Origin: Jaltomata sinuosa
Taxonomy: Eukaryota; Streptophyta; Magnoliopsida; Solanales; Solanaceae
DNA: 64,000 bases
Assembly: GCA_003996215.1 (NCBI GenBank)
Contig: QJPP01000676.1
Location: forward strand, 558,001 to 622,000
Direction: 5' to 3'
Below are positions 34,706 through 47,584 of this stretch, piece by piece (position 1 is the first letter of the stretch; each line of letters starts with the position of its first letter). Below the pieces are notes generated by a model, which saw only the letters and a program-made list of their open reading frames with translations, ran no database searches and was not told the origin of the DNA. The translations under genes were made by a program, and so were the position numbers.

Positions 34706-36278
34706 ATTGCAGATTGTTAGTCGAATCGATGTTCAAACGCTAGACAACCTTTGAGCAAAATTAAACACAAATAAAATTATCATGTAGCATACATAAGCTT
34801 GAAACATTGAATAATAATGATGATAATGATAATGATACTTAAAAATAAAAGACGCCCAAAACGGACGAGAATTAAAATTTAAAGAGTGATTTAAACGCAG
34901 AGATTTGAGCTTTGCACGAAATTTATGATAGTAACAAAACTTATGATTTCGAAGGTTCGGCACGATACTAGGATGAAATCTTAAGAGACAAGGGAGTCGT
35001 AGGATGAACAAAGTTGATTATTGTTGAACACTAGAGCTCTCTCCACCTTATTCTTTTCATCTAACGTTCAACTTTAGTCAACCTTAGGAGAAGTAGATTC
35101 ATGATTAACAAAGGAGGAATGCACGAAAGAAAATATCTTATGAAGAACAATATTATGGAGTCATAGAGTAGAATGCCTTATTTATCTGAGTAACAGATTA
35201 CGATTTATTCAGAATTGAATTAAGGTTATGAAGGATCTATACAACTCAAAAGTTGCGAAAGTTGAAAGATGACTCGAATGTTGATGATTGCAAGTCAAAC
35301 TTATGATGAAATATGGACCCAAATAAATAAGATTTTGACAAAGAAAATAATATGTCCATGTAGAACGCGACGAGTCAAGGATATTCTAAAGGTAACAAAT
35401 TACCCTAAGAGGTTAGAAAGGTGTCTAGGATATCCTATCAAGAAATAGATCAAATCAAGAGATGGTTTGTATGTCAAAAGAAGATTTCTAGAGGACAAGC
35501 TCAAATCATAACGTTAGAATAAAGGAGGATTTGACTAGGCCCTAAGATTGTATGATTTGGGCCTAAAGGAAAAAGGTACGGTACTATAAAATTACTTGCA
35601 TTAAGTGCAAATAAATAAATTTTAACATCGCCTGGAGCTTGAAATTCTAAGAGCAAGGGATAGCTAGGACACGAATTAAATAATCGAGTAGGTAAAATAA
35701 TAACGTAAACGTAAAGATTAACATATATGCATCATTTTTGTGTCACGAACACGCATTTAGTTAATACATGCATGACTCAAGTATAAGGGGTGGGTACAAC
35801 GCTATCTTAGGTTTTCAAGATTTGGATGGACACAGACTCAAGGTTTTCCTATGCGAGGAGGCACGTGGTCACGGTAGCAAAACTATCCGCTCACCCCACG
35901 TCTATGCCAACTCTCTAAAATGGATATTTGAAAGCATTTTGGAGAAGTGCAAAGGCACAACTCACGTGTATAGTGTGTGAAAGTGTGAAGTTCCCAAGTG
36001 GGGGAAGTATGAACGGAATGTCAGTTATGAAAAGCGATAACATGTAGCATATAAAAAAAGGAAATTAACATATTGAATAGTTAATGAAAGCAGTAAAGAA
36101 AAAAGCAAGTAAACAAATTAATAAAAAATCACAAGTAATTTGTCAAAAGAGCAAGCTAAACATGAAAAATAAAAATAACGAAATTAATTAGGAAGAAAAA
36201 ACATTTTTTTTTAAAAATAAAATAAGGTAACACAAATTCCCACATAACATAAAATCCGTAATGGTTAGAACCTAAGTA
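34706..36278 (-). other. Gypsy-3 leader (5' UTR)
   Basis: About 1.6 kb between primer site and gag with no supported gene. A block at 35860-36000 (ATCCGCTCACCCCACG, ACTCTCT, TTTTGGAGAAGTG, ACAACTC) is clearly conserved in the Gypsy-2 leader at 41095-41230 while flanking leader sequence is not. Confidence 0.65.
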
Positions 36279-36296
36279 TCCCCAGCGGAGTCGCCA
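36279..36296 (-). other. Gypsy-3 primer-binding site
   Basis: TGGCGACTCCGCTGGGGA on the minus strand, 3 nt from the 5' LTR. It fits the non-methionine tRNA primer (tRNA-Arg is reported) used by Tat/Ogre elements; I cannot confirm the tRNA identity here. Confidence 0.75.
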
Positions 36297-36299
36297 TTC

Positions 36300-39200
36300 T
36301 GTCGCGCCCCATTTTTCTCGCGAAAAAGCGGGATTCGACGTGACAACTCTCTTTTAGGAAGAGAGCGTGAAGAGTCGCCACCTAACGAATTTAAGGCGCG
36401 TTAGGGCACCGTTCTAACTAATTATAATTAAATTAAATTTTAAGTCTACGCAACCAGAAATTGGGTAAGGGTTCAAGTTATCTCGAAAGGAAGGTGTTAA
36501 GCACCTTTCGAGGTCCACAAATGTGGGTCCCTGCTGGATTCGTTATTTATGTGGGAATAGGTGATAAATAATAGGTCGATTAATTAAACTAAAGACTATG
36601 TAATCAAACAAGTGAGACTTTATTTAAAACAAGTATTTAAGCCAAATTAATTACTAAAATCTAAGTGAGAAAATCATGCAGGAATTAACGCAAGTAAATA
36701 AATAAACGGAAAAAAAATCAGATAAGGGAGAAGTCAGAAGTGACACAATGATATAGGAAAAGAGACCTAATTACTAAGTGACTTAGTTAACTACCCCAAA
36801 CAAATAGAAAGAAACAAACTTAGGTTAATTCTAACCTATTCGGATCAGCTCCCGGCTTATTATCGGAGACAATTCCAAAGACATTGTCGTATTCTGCTCG
36901 GGTCGATTTCCATCATATCCGTCTATCTACCCACCTAAGTTGGTTATTAAGATTATTATTTTAAAAGCGCGCTAAACGAATGAAAAATACTAACGCGTCT
37001 TAAGATGCTTACCCGTCCCAACTTAACGTCCAAGAGGCATTTGGACTTACTATTTGGGTATGGGACTAGACAAATAAAATCTTAGGTTTCCTAATTAGAC
37101 ATGGAAAAGCGTCAAGCAAAACAAGAAGGGACTTTTAAACAAGTAGCACATAACAGTCTCAAACATGCCTCTTAATCATTTAATGAAGGTACAAGGTGAT
37201 AAACTATGCTTCAGAAATTAACGCCTTAATAAACTACAACTTCATTTCTAGTAGTATAGACGTGCAAAAAATTTATTAATTAAATCTTATGAGCATGATA
37301 TCTAAATGAAATAATGTACTGAAACAAATTTAAATCCTATAGGCATGCTATCTAAATGATTTAAGATGTTGAAAGCTTATTTAGTCCTATAGACATGGTA
37401 ACTACTTAGTTTTAAAAAATGCTGAAACATACTGAACCCGATTTAGCATTTTGAAACAGCCTCTAACATGCTGAACTGATTTTAACATGATGAAACAGTT
37501 TCGACGTGCTGAATCCTATAGGCATGATTTCTAGTCGTGGTATATGCAGAAACTGAATTAACCCTATAGGCATGCTATCTAAAATACACATAACACTGAT
37601 GCTGAAATCTATTTTAAACTAGACATGATTCTGATTTTGTTTAAAAGGTGAAGCTGATTTTAAACATGGCAACTAACTTGTTATTTATATGCTGAAACTG
37701 ATTTTTTACAACTTAAAACATGGTAGCTAACTATCATAAATGCCGAAACATATTTAACTTATAACATGGCAACATGAACAGAATTGAAAACTGGTTTTAA
37801 GCCATAGAGCATGCTAATTATTTTAAAGCTAAAACGAACTTAAAACTATAGGCATGTTTTCTAGGTGTTTTCAAACAACTAAGGCAAATAGCACGTAGTT
37901 TGCCCCTCCCCCATAGCAGTCCCCCTAATGTATTTTATTACATCATCAAAGTTTTTTACAATAAATTATTACAGAATCAATGAAATAAATAAGTAAAAAA
38001 AAAGAACTAATACAATATATAAGTCTAGCGAGATCTCCAAATTCCGAGCAACTCTTCACGATAAGACCCATATTTTAATAGATCACCTGTCAAACATAGT
38101 AAACATAGGATTCGGAGGACATTTTTACCACCCATAGGATTGCCCCGACATGTCAGAGTTCCTGAGGATCTCAAGGATCCTAGGCAGTGCTTATGTCGGA
38201 GAATGAGGTGCATTAGGCCCTCCATAATTCACCCAAATACCACAGAACAGCCAAAGTGGAGCCAAATATAGTTGTATTAGCCAACAAAACTGCCAAACAT
38301 ACAACTTATTGGTTCGTGCTAACAGAAGATTAATGCAACAAAAACCAAACCAAACAGAAATATAAGTTCATGCTTTTATGAACAACATTCCGATAATCAT
38401 GGATAACACAAACGATTACACGTTCTAAAGGTAAACATGCATATGAATTGATATATACATAGGTAGAACACTAACCAGTTATCCGCAAATAACAAGAAAA
38501 TATTCAAAGTCGTCACTCTTAGCAATCAGTACCACTTTAGCAGCCGGAAAGAGAAGTTAAAAAGAAAAAGAGTAGTATTGTGTCAAAGTCTGAGAGATGA
38601 ATGAAAAAGAAGAGTGTTTTCATAGTGAAAAATAGGACTTGGATTAAGGAAGGAAATAATTTTTTAAAGAGGGAATTAAGGGGATTCTTTCTTTTAACAG
38701 AAAAGTTGAACCAATTTGGTATAATCAAGTTCAAATTTACCATAAACAACAAGTAATCAAGCTGTCAAAAGATTAAAGGGATTTCACTAGTAAAAAATAT
38801 TAAAAGAAATAAGCATATGGAGGCTCTTACAGATCAGTTTTAGGAAGAAAAGGGAGGCAATCATGGAGACCTTTTCCTTAAGGAGAGTAGTGAAAATAAG
38901 CAAGGAGCATAACAAATTAATATTTACCCAAATTAGTCAAGTACCAAGGCTATTACATACTCTGTTAAAGGCAAGAAAATCAATGCTAAAGCTTTCCATA
39001 ATCAAGTAAACACCAAGGCTGTTCTAAACTTTAAAGGGGAGAATTTGCCATAAATGGGTTTTCCTTATAAATAAAACAATAAGGGTGGGGGTTACTAGCA
39101 ACTAAAGTCAATCATTGATATGATTCATGAATCAATGCTTACCAAATATAAACGAATACTAAGCTATCACAATTAAAATTCAAAAGAAAAAGAAAACATA

Positions 39201-40779
39201 AATCAAGCTCAAAAAAGGTCATCCAAAATCGTTCAAGGTTATCAAAGTATAATCATAAATATTCACATGTCAAACTTGTCACACTCATACCACAAAATCT
39301 GTTAATTTACCATTAAAAGGCACGAACTTAAATGACAAGCAACTTAACACAAATTTTCGCCAACGAGATTTCAATTAAGATCATAATATATGAAGGTCTG
39401 AAACTGAAGTGGCTCAACATATGCAAAGCATGTAGATGATGACCATAAACTCTTAATTTTACAAACAAAGCTGCCAAACCAACTACGATACTAAATCACA
39501 AAAATCCCAATGTTTGTGAGGTTAAGCAAATAAGAATTACAAATAGTTGAAACGAAAATTCACAAATCGATACAAACAAAGAGCAACAGGATTAAAAGAA
39601 TGAGCGCAGAAGAGATATACCGGACATAAATTCGAAGGAATTCATTATTAAAATAACTTTTCGATGCAAAAGAACGGAGATTGATGGATGAGCTTTCCAC
39701 ATCTTCGAACACGTTCTAGAAAATGGCAAATTAGACACCTTCGTCGGAGCCTCCCGCTATCCATCAGAGAAGAAGGAGCCTTGGGGGTTTTGGGGTTTTA
39801 ACAGATGCAATGGAGAGGAGGGTATCAGAAATGGGATGGTCTAGTTTGGTGGTTTTTTAACTGGTGGTTCTCGGAGTGTGGCGACGGTGTTGAGGCAGTG
39901 AGAGTGGCTATTTTGGTGGTTGGAGAAGATGAGGGAGTGAGAGAGTTGAGGCAGCTGTGGGGTTGTGGGGGTGTTTTTGCCAGCCGGTGTTTATGGTGGT
40001 GACGGGCGGAATAGCGGTAAAGAGGAGAAGAGAGGGGAGGACGGGTGGACGATGGTGGTTTTCTGGCTAGGAAGGGTGGCTATTTGGTTCGCCGGAAGGG
40101 CGGAGGAGCGGAGGAAGAGGGTGGCTGTTTTGTGGGGTTTCAGGGGGGAAAATGAATTAGGTTTTAGGGGGATATGGGTGATTAAGAAAGGAAAGAGGGG
40201 GTGAGATTTAATCTCGACCGTTGATCACATTAGATCAATGGTTGAGATTTGATCTCATCGCGAGTCGGATCCGGGTCGGTTGATGGGTTACGAAATTAGA
40301 TAGTTGGAATTGAAATGGAGCATTTGAAATTGAGTCCAAATTGACTCAATTTTAGGCTAGAATTGAAAGAAATTGAATAAAAGGAGGCTAGAATTTAAAT
40401 AAATTGGGAAGAAAATTAAAATCGGGCTGCTATTTAATAAATAAAATACTACGTATATAATTTAATAGATAAAATAATAACTGACGATAATTATCGAGCA
40501 AAATTTTTTATTTAAAATTAATTACGTATATATATTGTACGTAAAATTAATGACATGTAATATTATACAAAATTTATGGTAAAATAGTAATAATTAAGAA
40601 ATAAATTATATATTTGTAAATTGCATACGAATTTAAAAACTGTCAAGACGACGATAAAATACATGATTTATTTAGTAAATAAAAGCAATACACGAGGAAA
40701 ATTAAGCTTAAAAAATAAGAATAACTAGTAAAATAACAGCCCGTGAGAGGTATACGGAGGTCAAAATTGGGTGTCAACA
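36300..40779 (-). repeat. Gypsy-3 5' LTR
   Basis: 4480 bp, the near-identical partner of 26483-30962, offset by 9817 bp. As transcribed this LTR would drive gag. Confidence 0.95.
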
Positions 40780-40784
40780 CCCGT

Positions 40785-41426
40785 CAGTTGGTGTACGTAA
40801 AGGTTAGTGATACCCTCCCCTAAAGTTTTAATTAATTAGAGCAAATAGTCCATATTTAGGCACAATTATCTCTCAAATAGTACATAAATAATGATAAGTC
40901 ATCACTTAGGGTCGGAAACCCGTTTGGACATTTGGGTAAAGTCGACTAATGGACTTAATACGCCTAACACATTAGGCCTCCTAGGTCATGAAATGATGCA
41001 TGTTCCTAGTAAAGTGTATTGGTTTAGCTTTATCCTGGGTGAACTAAGAGTTGGGTAGACTCGGACTTGAGATATTCCTATGTGAGAAGGTACGTGATCA
41101 CACGGTAGTAAAATTATCCGCTCACCCCACGCATGCACCGACTCTCTCAATATAAGATGTTTGAAAGAATTTTGGAGAAGTGAAAGGACACAACTCGCGT
41201 GTACAATGTGTGTGGAAGTGTCAAATTTCTAGAAGTAGAGGAAATATGAACGGAATGATAATTTAAAGAAAGCAGTAACACATAAACAATTTATATCAAA
41301 TAAACAATTGATAGTATGTAAAAAATAATTTATAACAAGTAAAGCAATTAAAGTAAACACATAAAGCCTAATTAAACTAAGTCCATTATGGTTAGAACCT
41401 TAATGTTCCCATCAGAGTCGCCAAGC
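40785..41426 (-). other. Gypsy-2 leader, part upstream of the Gypsy-3 insertion
   Basis: It holds the conserved leader block (41095-41230) shared with Gypsy-3 and the primer-binding site TGGCGACTCTGATGGGAA (minus strand, 41406-41423), a decayed version of the Gypsy-3 site. The other part of this leader is at 26024-26482. Confidence 0.7.
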
Positions 41427-44400
41427 TGTTATACCCCATTTTAACCGGGTCAAAATAGTGTACAACATATTGGTAATCCCTAAAATAATTTAACTAACTT
41501 AAGGAGTAGCCACCAAATTATTATGGTGAATTAGGGCACCTAAATTGTTTAAAGAGATTGTCTAAAGTTAACTTCATTTTAAGGTCTACTAACATGAGTT
41601 TCTAGGTAAGGGTTCAATTAATCTAAAGAGAAGGTATTAGACAGCCTTTAAGATCCATTAAAAATGGTTAACCGTCCGGACTTAGGTTGATTAGTTGGGC
41701 TTAAAAAGTCATTAAAAAATTTGCATGTCAAAATGCAAGTCATGTTTTGGAAAAGGAATAATTCAAGGACAAGACTTTCAAAAGTATACTTGAAATAAAG
41801 AGAGCAAAACTTTTGAAAATATCATTTTTTAGAGAAGAGGAACTTGATTTATTAACCAAGGCTATGCATAAAAGAGGACATGTATTAGATATTGAATTGA
41901 TTCGTCATTTACAAAATCAAAGTTTTAAAAATGAAGTTAAAAAGTATGAGTTGACTAAGACAGTTTGAAGTAATAAAGAAAGAATTCTCAATTGGATTTT
42001 TCGACTTAAACAAAACTTTAGAGAACAATTTGTAAAAGATTCTTAAGAAAATGAACTAAGTGTACGTTAATCTGGTAAAGAAAATTGAATGGACCAAAGT
42101 AAAAGAAGATTTCTCTACTTGTTTATAAATTCATTTAGACTCGGGGAAAACATTTAAATGTGACAAGAGCTAAATGTAATATAAGTAATAATGCATAATG
42201 TAATTGGACGATTTTGAAGCGGGAAGGGATTAGTACTTTATAGTGTGCAACAGTAAGAAACTTGTATTTAAGTCCACAAGCTTATTTGAAAATAGTGTAT
42301 GAAATTAAAACACTTTTATACTTGGATAAAAATGGACGGAATAATAAAAAAAGAAAGCCGATTTATGCATAGAAAAACATTTTCCTCGTTGAAATCTTTA
42401 TTTAATTATCTAAGAGAATTATTAAGGTTATTCAACGTATTGAGATGGGAGATTTAAACCAAACTTGAGAAATATGTTGAACTCTAAGTGATGGCTTGAT
42501 TAACAACTATATGTTTTCCAACATATCTAATATCAAAGAGTTATCTTTCGAATACTTCAAACGTCAAACAAAGTCACCAAAACAAACACAAGTATTCAAA
42601 ATGAAACAAACAAAAAAAGCTATCAAGTATCGCGTTAGTAATAAACAACTAAAGGAAGAGTATAGCTGAACGTTAGTCATTTCATCTCGCCTTTCTTGCG
42701 ATTCTTCTAGTGAGTGAGAGATATAAATAAAGACGCATATGCACGTTTCGAGTCTTGCAGTGACGTTGAGTTTTAGGACTCTTCGACTCCGGTATTCATG
42801 CAAGCAAAGAAAAGAGAGGAAACAAAAAGTTAGAGGAATAATCTGATTCTTAACAATTAATAATGTCTAAGGAAAATAATAAATGACACTAAAATAAATA
42901 TTAATCATCCATGAAGACACGTTAATGATCAATTTACTACCAAGATATTACAAGCATGGTTTATATATCTCAACATCTTGTTTATTGTTTCTGGAATAGC
43001 AGGTAAGATCTGCACAAACTTAAATTTACACCAAATATGCTTCATAGATATATCTCTAAAGACAACGCAACAGACCAAAACAGAATCCATATTTCTTAGT
43101 TGAGCATGTACTAATGAGTAGAGTTTTCCTAAATGGTAGTATATCTAAGTCTAAATCATAGTAGTCAATATGTTATTATGCCCAAACAAATTAGAAAGAA
43201 TCACACCATTTAAGTTTTAAGTCTTCTATCACATAACAGAGAGTTATCATTTTAATCTACGAAAAACATGGTTCAAACATGGCAAGAAACAAAGTTCTTT
43301 TTTGGTTTTAAAACAGAACGTTAGTCATGTTCCTATTTACCTTAAGTGCTCTATTTATATCTATCTCTCCATATATATATGAAAGGGACTTTAAAACATG
43401 GGTTCTTAGACAAAAAATAAAGTAATCTTGAACAAGAGAAAGAAAACGAGTAAAGAGATTAGATTTTACCTCTTGTGGTGCAGTGAACTAGAGATCGTCA
43501 GCCTCGAATCTACTCTCTCAAGAACAAATTTCAACCAAATAAATTTGAATGCCTCTGTTATAGCCGCAAGCCAACAGAGACGGAATGAAACTTAAAGGTC
43601 GTAATTAAAGATGAAAGTGTTGTGTGTGATCAAATTCTTGTGATGCTTCTTGTGAGTGTTCCAGCCTTTTGATGAAGGAGATGGCTGAAAAACTTCCCTT
43701 TGCTAAAGATATAAGAGTGCATTTATAAGTGAAGACTAGGTTTAGGATTGAGTTTGAAATTCAAATGTTTTGCCAGAGAGGGGGAGTCACGGGCTGAATT
43801 ACAAATAGCCGTTTGAATCTCTGCCATGGTGATTCTCTGTATAAAAATCAGAATTTGAAAAGTTGTTTGACCTCATCCTTGGCCAGATCATTGAATATGA
43901 GGGAGAGAGAAGTTGTACTGAAATGGGGAGGCAACGTTTTGCTTGGAGATGGAAGGCGCTTTGCATTTTTGTTAAAAATGAAAGATGACATAAAAGAGCG
44001 TGTAAGATTGATCAGGTTAATTCACTAGGGTTAGCAAAAGGGTTATTTGGATAGTTGGGAAACTGTGTTGTGCCAAATGGGCTGCTGCTTTGGCTGCATT
44101 TTGGACAAATTTGAGATGAAAAAAATGGGCTGGAACATTTGATCCGATTTGAGACTTATTTTAGGCCGAATTATATGGTCTTTTCTTTCTTCAAATTGAT
44201 TCTTTTGAGCTTCTAATTTAATAATTAGTATAATATATATTACACGATGACAATTAATAATTATAAAATAAGTAATACACGTGTAATTAATTTTGTAAGT
44301 ACCAAACTTAAAATAAAGTAATAACAATCAACTTTAAAGAAGATGAACATAAAGTAATACTAGTAATGTTGACAATATACTCGTAATTTTTTTTAAAAAA

Positions 44401-44596
44401 AATAATTAAAAGTATAATAATATATAAATAATAATAAGATTTAAGGTAGTAGAAATAATGGTATATAACAGGTAATAATGGTAATGATAGTGATGCACAA
44501 AAATAATAGTGAAATGTAAGATATTTAATCTATTAAAAATTTAGAAGCGAAAGGAAATAAATTAGAAAAAAGGAGGGACAAAATTGGGTGTCAACA
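41427..44596 (-). repeat. Gypsy-2 5' LTR
   Basis: 3170 bp, the partner of 17715-20901, diverged by a few per cent with several small indels. No gene is present. Confidence 0.93.
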
Positions 44597-44601
44597 CATG
44601 T

Positions 44602-45192
44602 ACATATATGAACTCTTATTTTAAGCAACCCAAGAGAATTTCAAGATCCTCTTTATTTCACCTTGGATCTTGATTTATATTAATTTGAATATAATCAAAT
44701 TCATCTTCTTGACGTCGGACTTTTGATCATTCTGAATATGGACTCTCTTGCAATACTGAGATTTCTAGCATATCTTGTACTCCATAGATTTTGAACCTTT
44801 CTTAAGTAGCAAATCGATCATGATCTTTTTTTCTTTTATAGAATATTTCTTCTTCCATAGGATCGTAGTAATATTCTTTCCATATTTCTTGTACCTTGAT
44901 TTGGGCAAGTATTTTTCTTCCATATCTTCTCTTGCAATATCTTATTTTTCATATTTGATTAGATCTTCACCAACTCCTTCTTCATCAACTAAATCTTGAT
45001 TTCGGCAAGCATTTTTCTTCCATATCTTCTCTTGCAATATCTCTTTTCCATATTTGATTTAGATCTTCACCAACTCCTTCTTCATCATATAAATCTGTAT
45101 CAATAATAAATTTACCAAAAGTAAATATTCTTTTATTAAATTATGTTAGTTTGTTATCATCAAAAGTAACAGGTGAAACCTTGAACCTAACA
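44602..45192 (-). repeat. Copia-1 3' LTR, fragment 3 (inner end)
   Basis: It matches 50168-50705 of the intact LTR. It contains a ~99-bp tandem duplication (CAAGCATTTTTCTTCCATAT, about 44895-45095) and ~54 bp absent from the 5' LTR near 45110-45165. It ends in CCTTGAACCTAACA at the polypurine tract. Confidence 0.92.
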
Positions 45193-45207
45193 ATCTCCCC
45201 CTTTTTG
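45193..45207 (-). other. Copia-1 polypurine tract
   Basis: AAAAAGGGGGAGAT on the minus strand immediately before the 3' LTR. Similar tracts recur at about 45291-45299 and 45340-45347. Confidence 0.85.
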
Positions 45208-47584
45208 ATGATGGCAAACCATTGAGTACAAAACTTTTAATTTTAATAAAAGACTGAGGACGAAGGATGTGAACTTTCCTGAATTAGTAAACTCCCCCTG
45301 AATGTATGTTCCTTTGATTCTTGAGGCATGACAGAAGGGCTCCCCCTCACTTCATGCTTTCTTTCGCTTTCTTGTGCATTTCCTGTCTCAAGATACTTAA
45401 TAGAGCAAATATTTTGTACGGGAAAACTTCTTCCCATTTTGACATCATTAAAAAGGGTGACATCATAAAGAATCATGCAAATACTAATAGTGAGAGTACT
45501 GCCTAATTAAATGTCAATATATTTCATAGGATGTATCAATCACATAATGGATATATACTGGTCAACTGAGAGTCATAATCCATAAGTATTTACAGATCAT
45601 AAAAATATATCTTTAGCACTTTCGCAAAGAACAATCAATCAAAAAATATTTGAGATAGTTAAAAGTATATGTGATTGACAAGCTGCACAAATAGGCTATC
45701 ATATACTTGCAAATTCACAAGTAACAAAAGTATAAGAGTTAAGAGAATAAAAAGTTCTTATTACCAAAAAGGATACAAGATTATCCATCATTATCAAATT
45801 AATTCTTTTCCTCAAAGTAAGAAAATATCTCCATTGATATTCAATGTCCTCAAAGCAGACTTCTCGTGTTACCCAATCAACTTTGTCTCAAGAGCATTCA
45901 TGTGTAATGAAATTTTTATATGAAATCTCTTGAGTGCTTCCTTTGAATATTTAACTTTGTTGAAGAAACTTCTCATCGAACTTCACCTTTTTTGAAACTT
46001 GAAGAAGAATGTTAGTTTTCATCCCAATCATCTCAAATTCAGATACCTTGTAAGATTTCATATAGTTATGGATTCAACTCCTCATTAGAATTACAAGATA
46101 AAAATATGTGCAACTATGAAATCACAATCATATTTTTTGAAAACAATATTTTTGGGACAAAGAAAAATCAACTTTCATTGCTATGCTCTTGAGATGGTTC
46201 AAATCAAAAAAATTGTAAAACAATTTAGAAATAATTCAAAGCCTGAGTGCTCAAAAAAAAATTTCAACTCTAAAAAATATTTGACAAAGAGTATTCAGTT
46301 GTAAAACAATTTAGAAAAGCATTAACATGCATTTTTAAAATAGTTTGAAAGCTTTATAAAAAAATACTCATGAAGGGTAAATTATAATAAAGGTATCAAA
46401 GTGAAACAAACCTTCTTGTTGTGAAACCTTGGGTAACAAGTTTTACCCTTAGTTCTTATAACCTTACCATCTTCATTAGGTTCATCTAAATATCCATAGT
46501 TGCAGCTCGTTTGTCTTATTCATAAGATCAAATACTTCATCTCTTTCATTTGCATGCAAGTATTCTTGAATTGCTAGAATCCTTCACTTATTCTGAATGC
46601 TTCTTTCTGGTTCAGCTTGTAAGTCCATATTCATATCAATTTATTGCTTGTTGTACACTCTTCATCTTTATGCTCATTTTAACTTCAAGAAATATTAGTC
46701 TAAAGAACAATGTGCATAAAGATCTTTACAACTATTTTTTTGAAAATCATAAAAGTTATAAGGCATAATTAAAGATTAAGGAATATACCAATGTTATTCA
46801 TATCATGAAGATAGACATTTGCAATCAAAAGAGTAAAAATAATCAATAAGTGACTTTTTTATATCTCATACAAAGAGTTCTTTAGATAGATCAAAAACCA
46901 TAAGTCATGTAACTTGTGAATAATTATCAATAGTAAAAGTAGATACCTCTTGCCTTCAAGATTATCAATATGTCCACATGAAGAGATTGATAAAGCCTCA
47001 AGTTATATGAAATTCTTGATCTTGAATGAAGCGTTAGTATTCTTATCAAGAGAGAAAATATGACACATATGATTTGTTCAAGAAAACTCTTAAATCCACA
47101 TATACATGAATCAAGTATATATGGTATCAATAATAATTGCATGCTTGCTTGTTCATGATTTAGATTAAGAAGTGCAAGACATATATTCAAGTTATTCACA
47201 GATGCTTAATCAGTGTCAAATAAATAGCAGCATGATGTGTTAGTCGACTCAGATCATATATAAATGACAGATACTAGACTAAGCATAAATCAACATCATA
47301 CAATGCAATAACAGAAATTTGAATAAACTTCAGTAGTATCACTTATTTCAGCTTTATCATCATATGATGTAGTTTCTCCATTTTTTTATAGAAAATATAT
47401 AAACTTCGAAACATCTATCCTTGTTCCTTGATCTAGCACTTGATAAATTTTAACATTTTTTTTATGGTTGGACTTCAAGGAATTCCTACCATACAAATTA
47501 GTTTGCTTTTGGTACCGAAGTTTTATTGGGTCCTCCATTTTTAGTAGCTTGTATAATTGAAGATGCATATAAGTGTTTGGGTCT
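45208..47584 (-). pseudogene. Copia-1 pol, highly decayed remnant
   Basis: Only scraps can be matched: an integrase-core-like piece near 46960-46800 (GKRY..., then YLKNSLYE) preceded by LHVDI near 47000, and an RT-like piece near 46500-46400 (NEDGKVIRTKGKTCY, like the start of Copia RT). At about 2.4 kb it is far shorter than a full Copia pol (about 4 kb), so large deletions must have occurred. Frames are broken everywhere. The assignment rests on order and weak motif resemblance. Confidence 0.5.

Larger units (their letters stand above)
26483..40779 (-). mobile_element. Young gag-only Tat-type element (Gypsy-3)
   Basis: LTRs at 26483-30962 and 36300-40779 are both exactly 4480 bp. By eye they show only about 30 differences (under 1%). 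The TSD CCCGT is perfect (26478-26482 and 40780-40784). The interior (5337 bp) has an intact gag, no pol, a minisatellite, two hairpin modules, and a junction stem-loop. It sits in the leader of Gypsy-2. This is the youngest and least damaged element here and would need pol proteins in trans. Confidence 0.95.
17715..44596 (-). mobile_element. Tat-type Ty3/Gypsy element without pol (Gypsy-2)
   Basis: LTRs are at 17715-20901 and 41427-44596, with CATGT duplications at 17710-17714 and 44597-44601. The interior carries only a decayed gag (24042-26023), a long 3' untranslated region with a tandem array, and Gypsy-3 inserted in its leader between the primer site and gag. Gag similarity (knuckle GHDTEDC) points to the Tat/Ogre lineage. 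There is no protease, RT or integrase, so it is a gag-only element that used enzymes from relatives. Confidence 0.92.

Noticed and set aside
46116..46304. Small plus-strand frames in the Copia-1 interior
   Set aside because: They are antisense to decayed pol, AT-rich, and without motifs.
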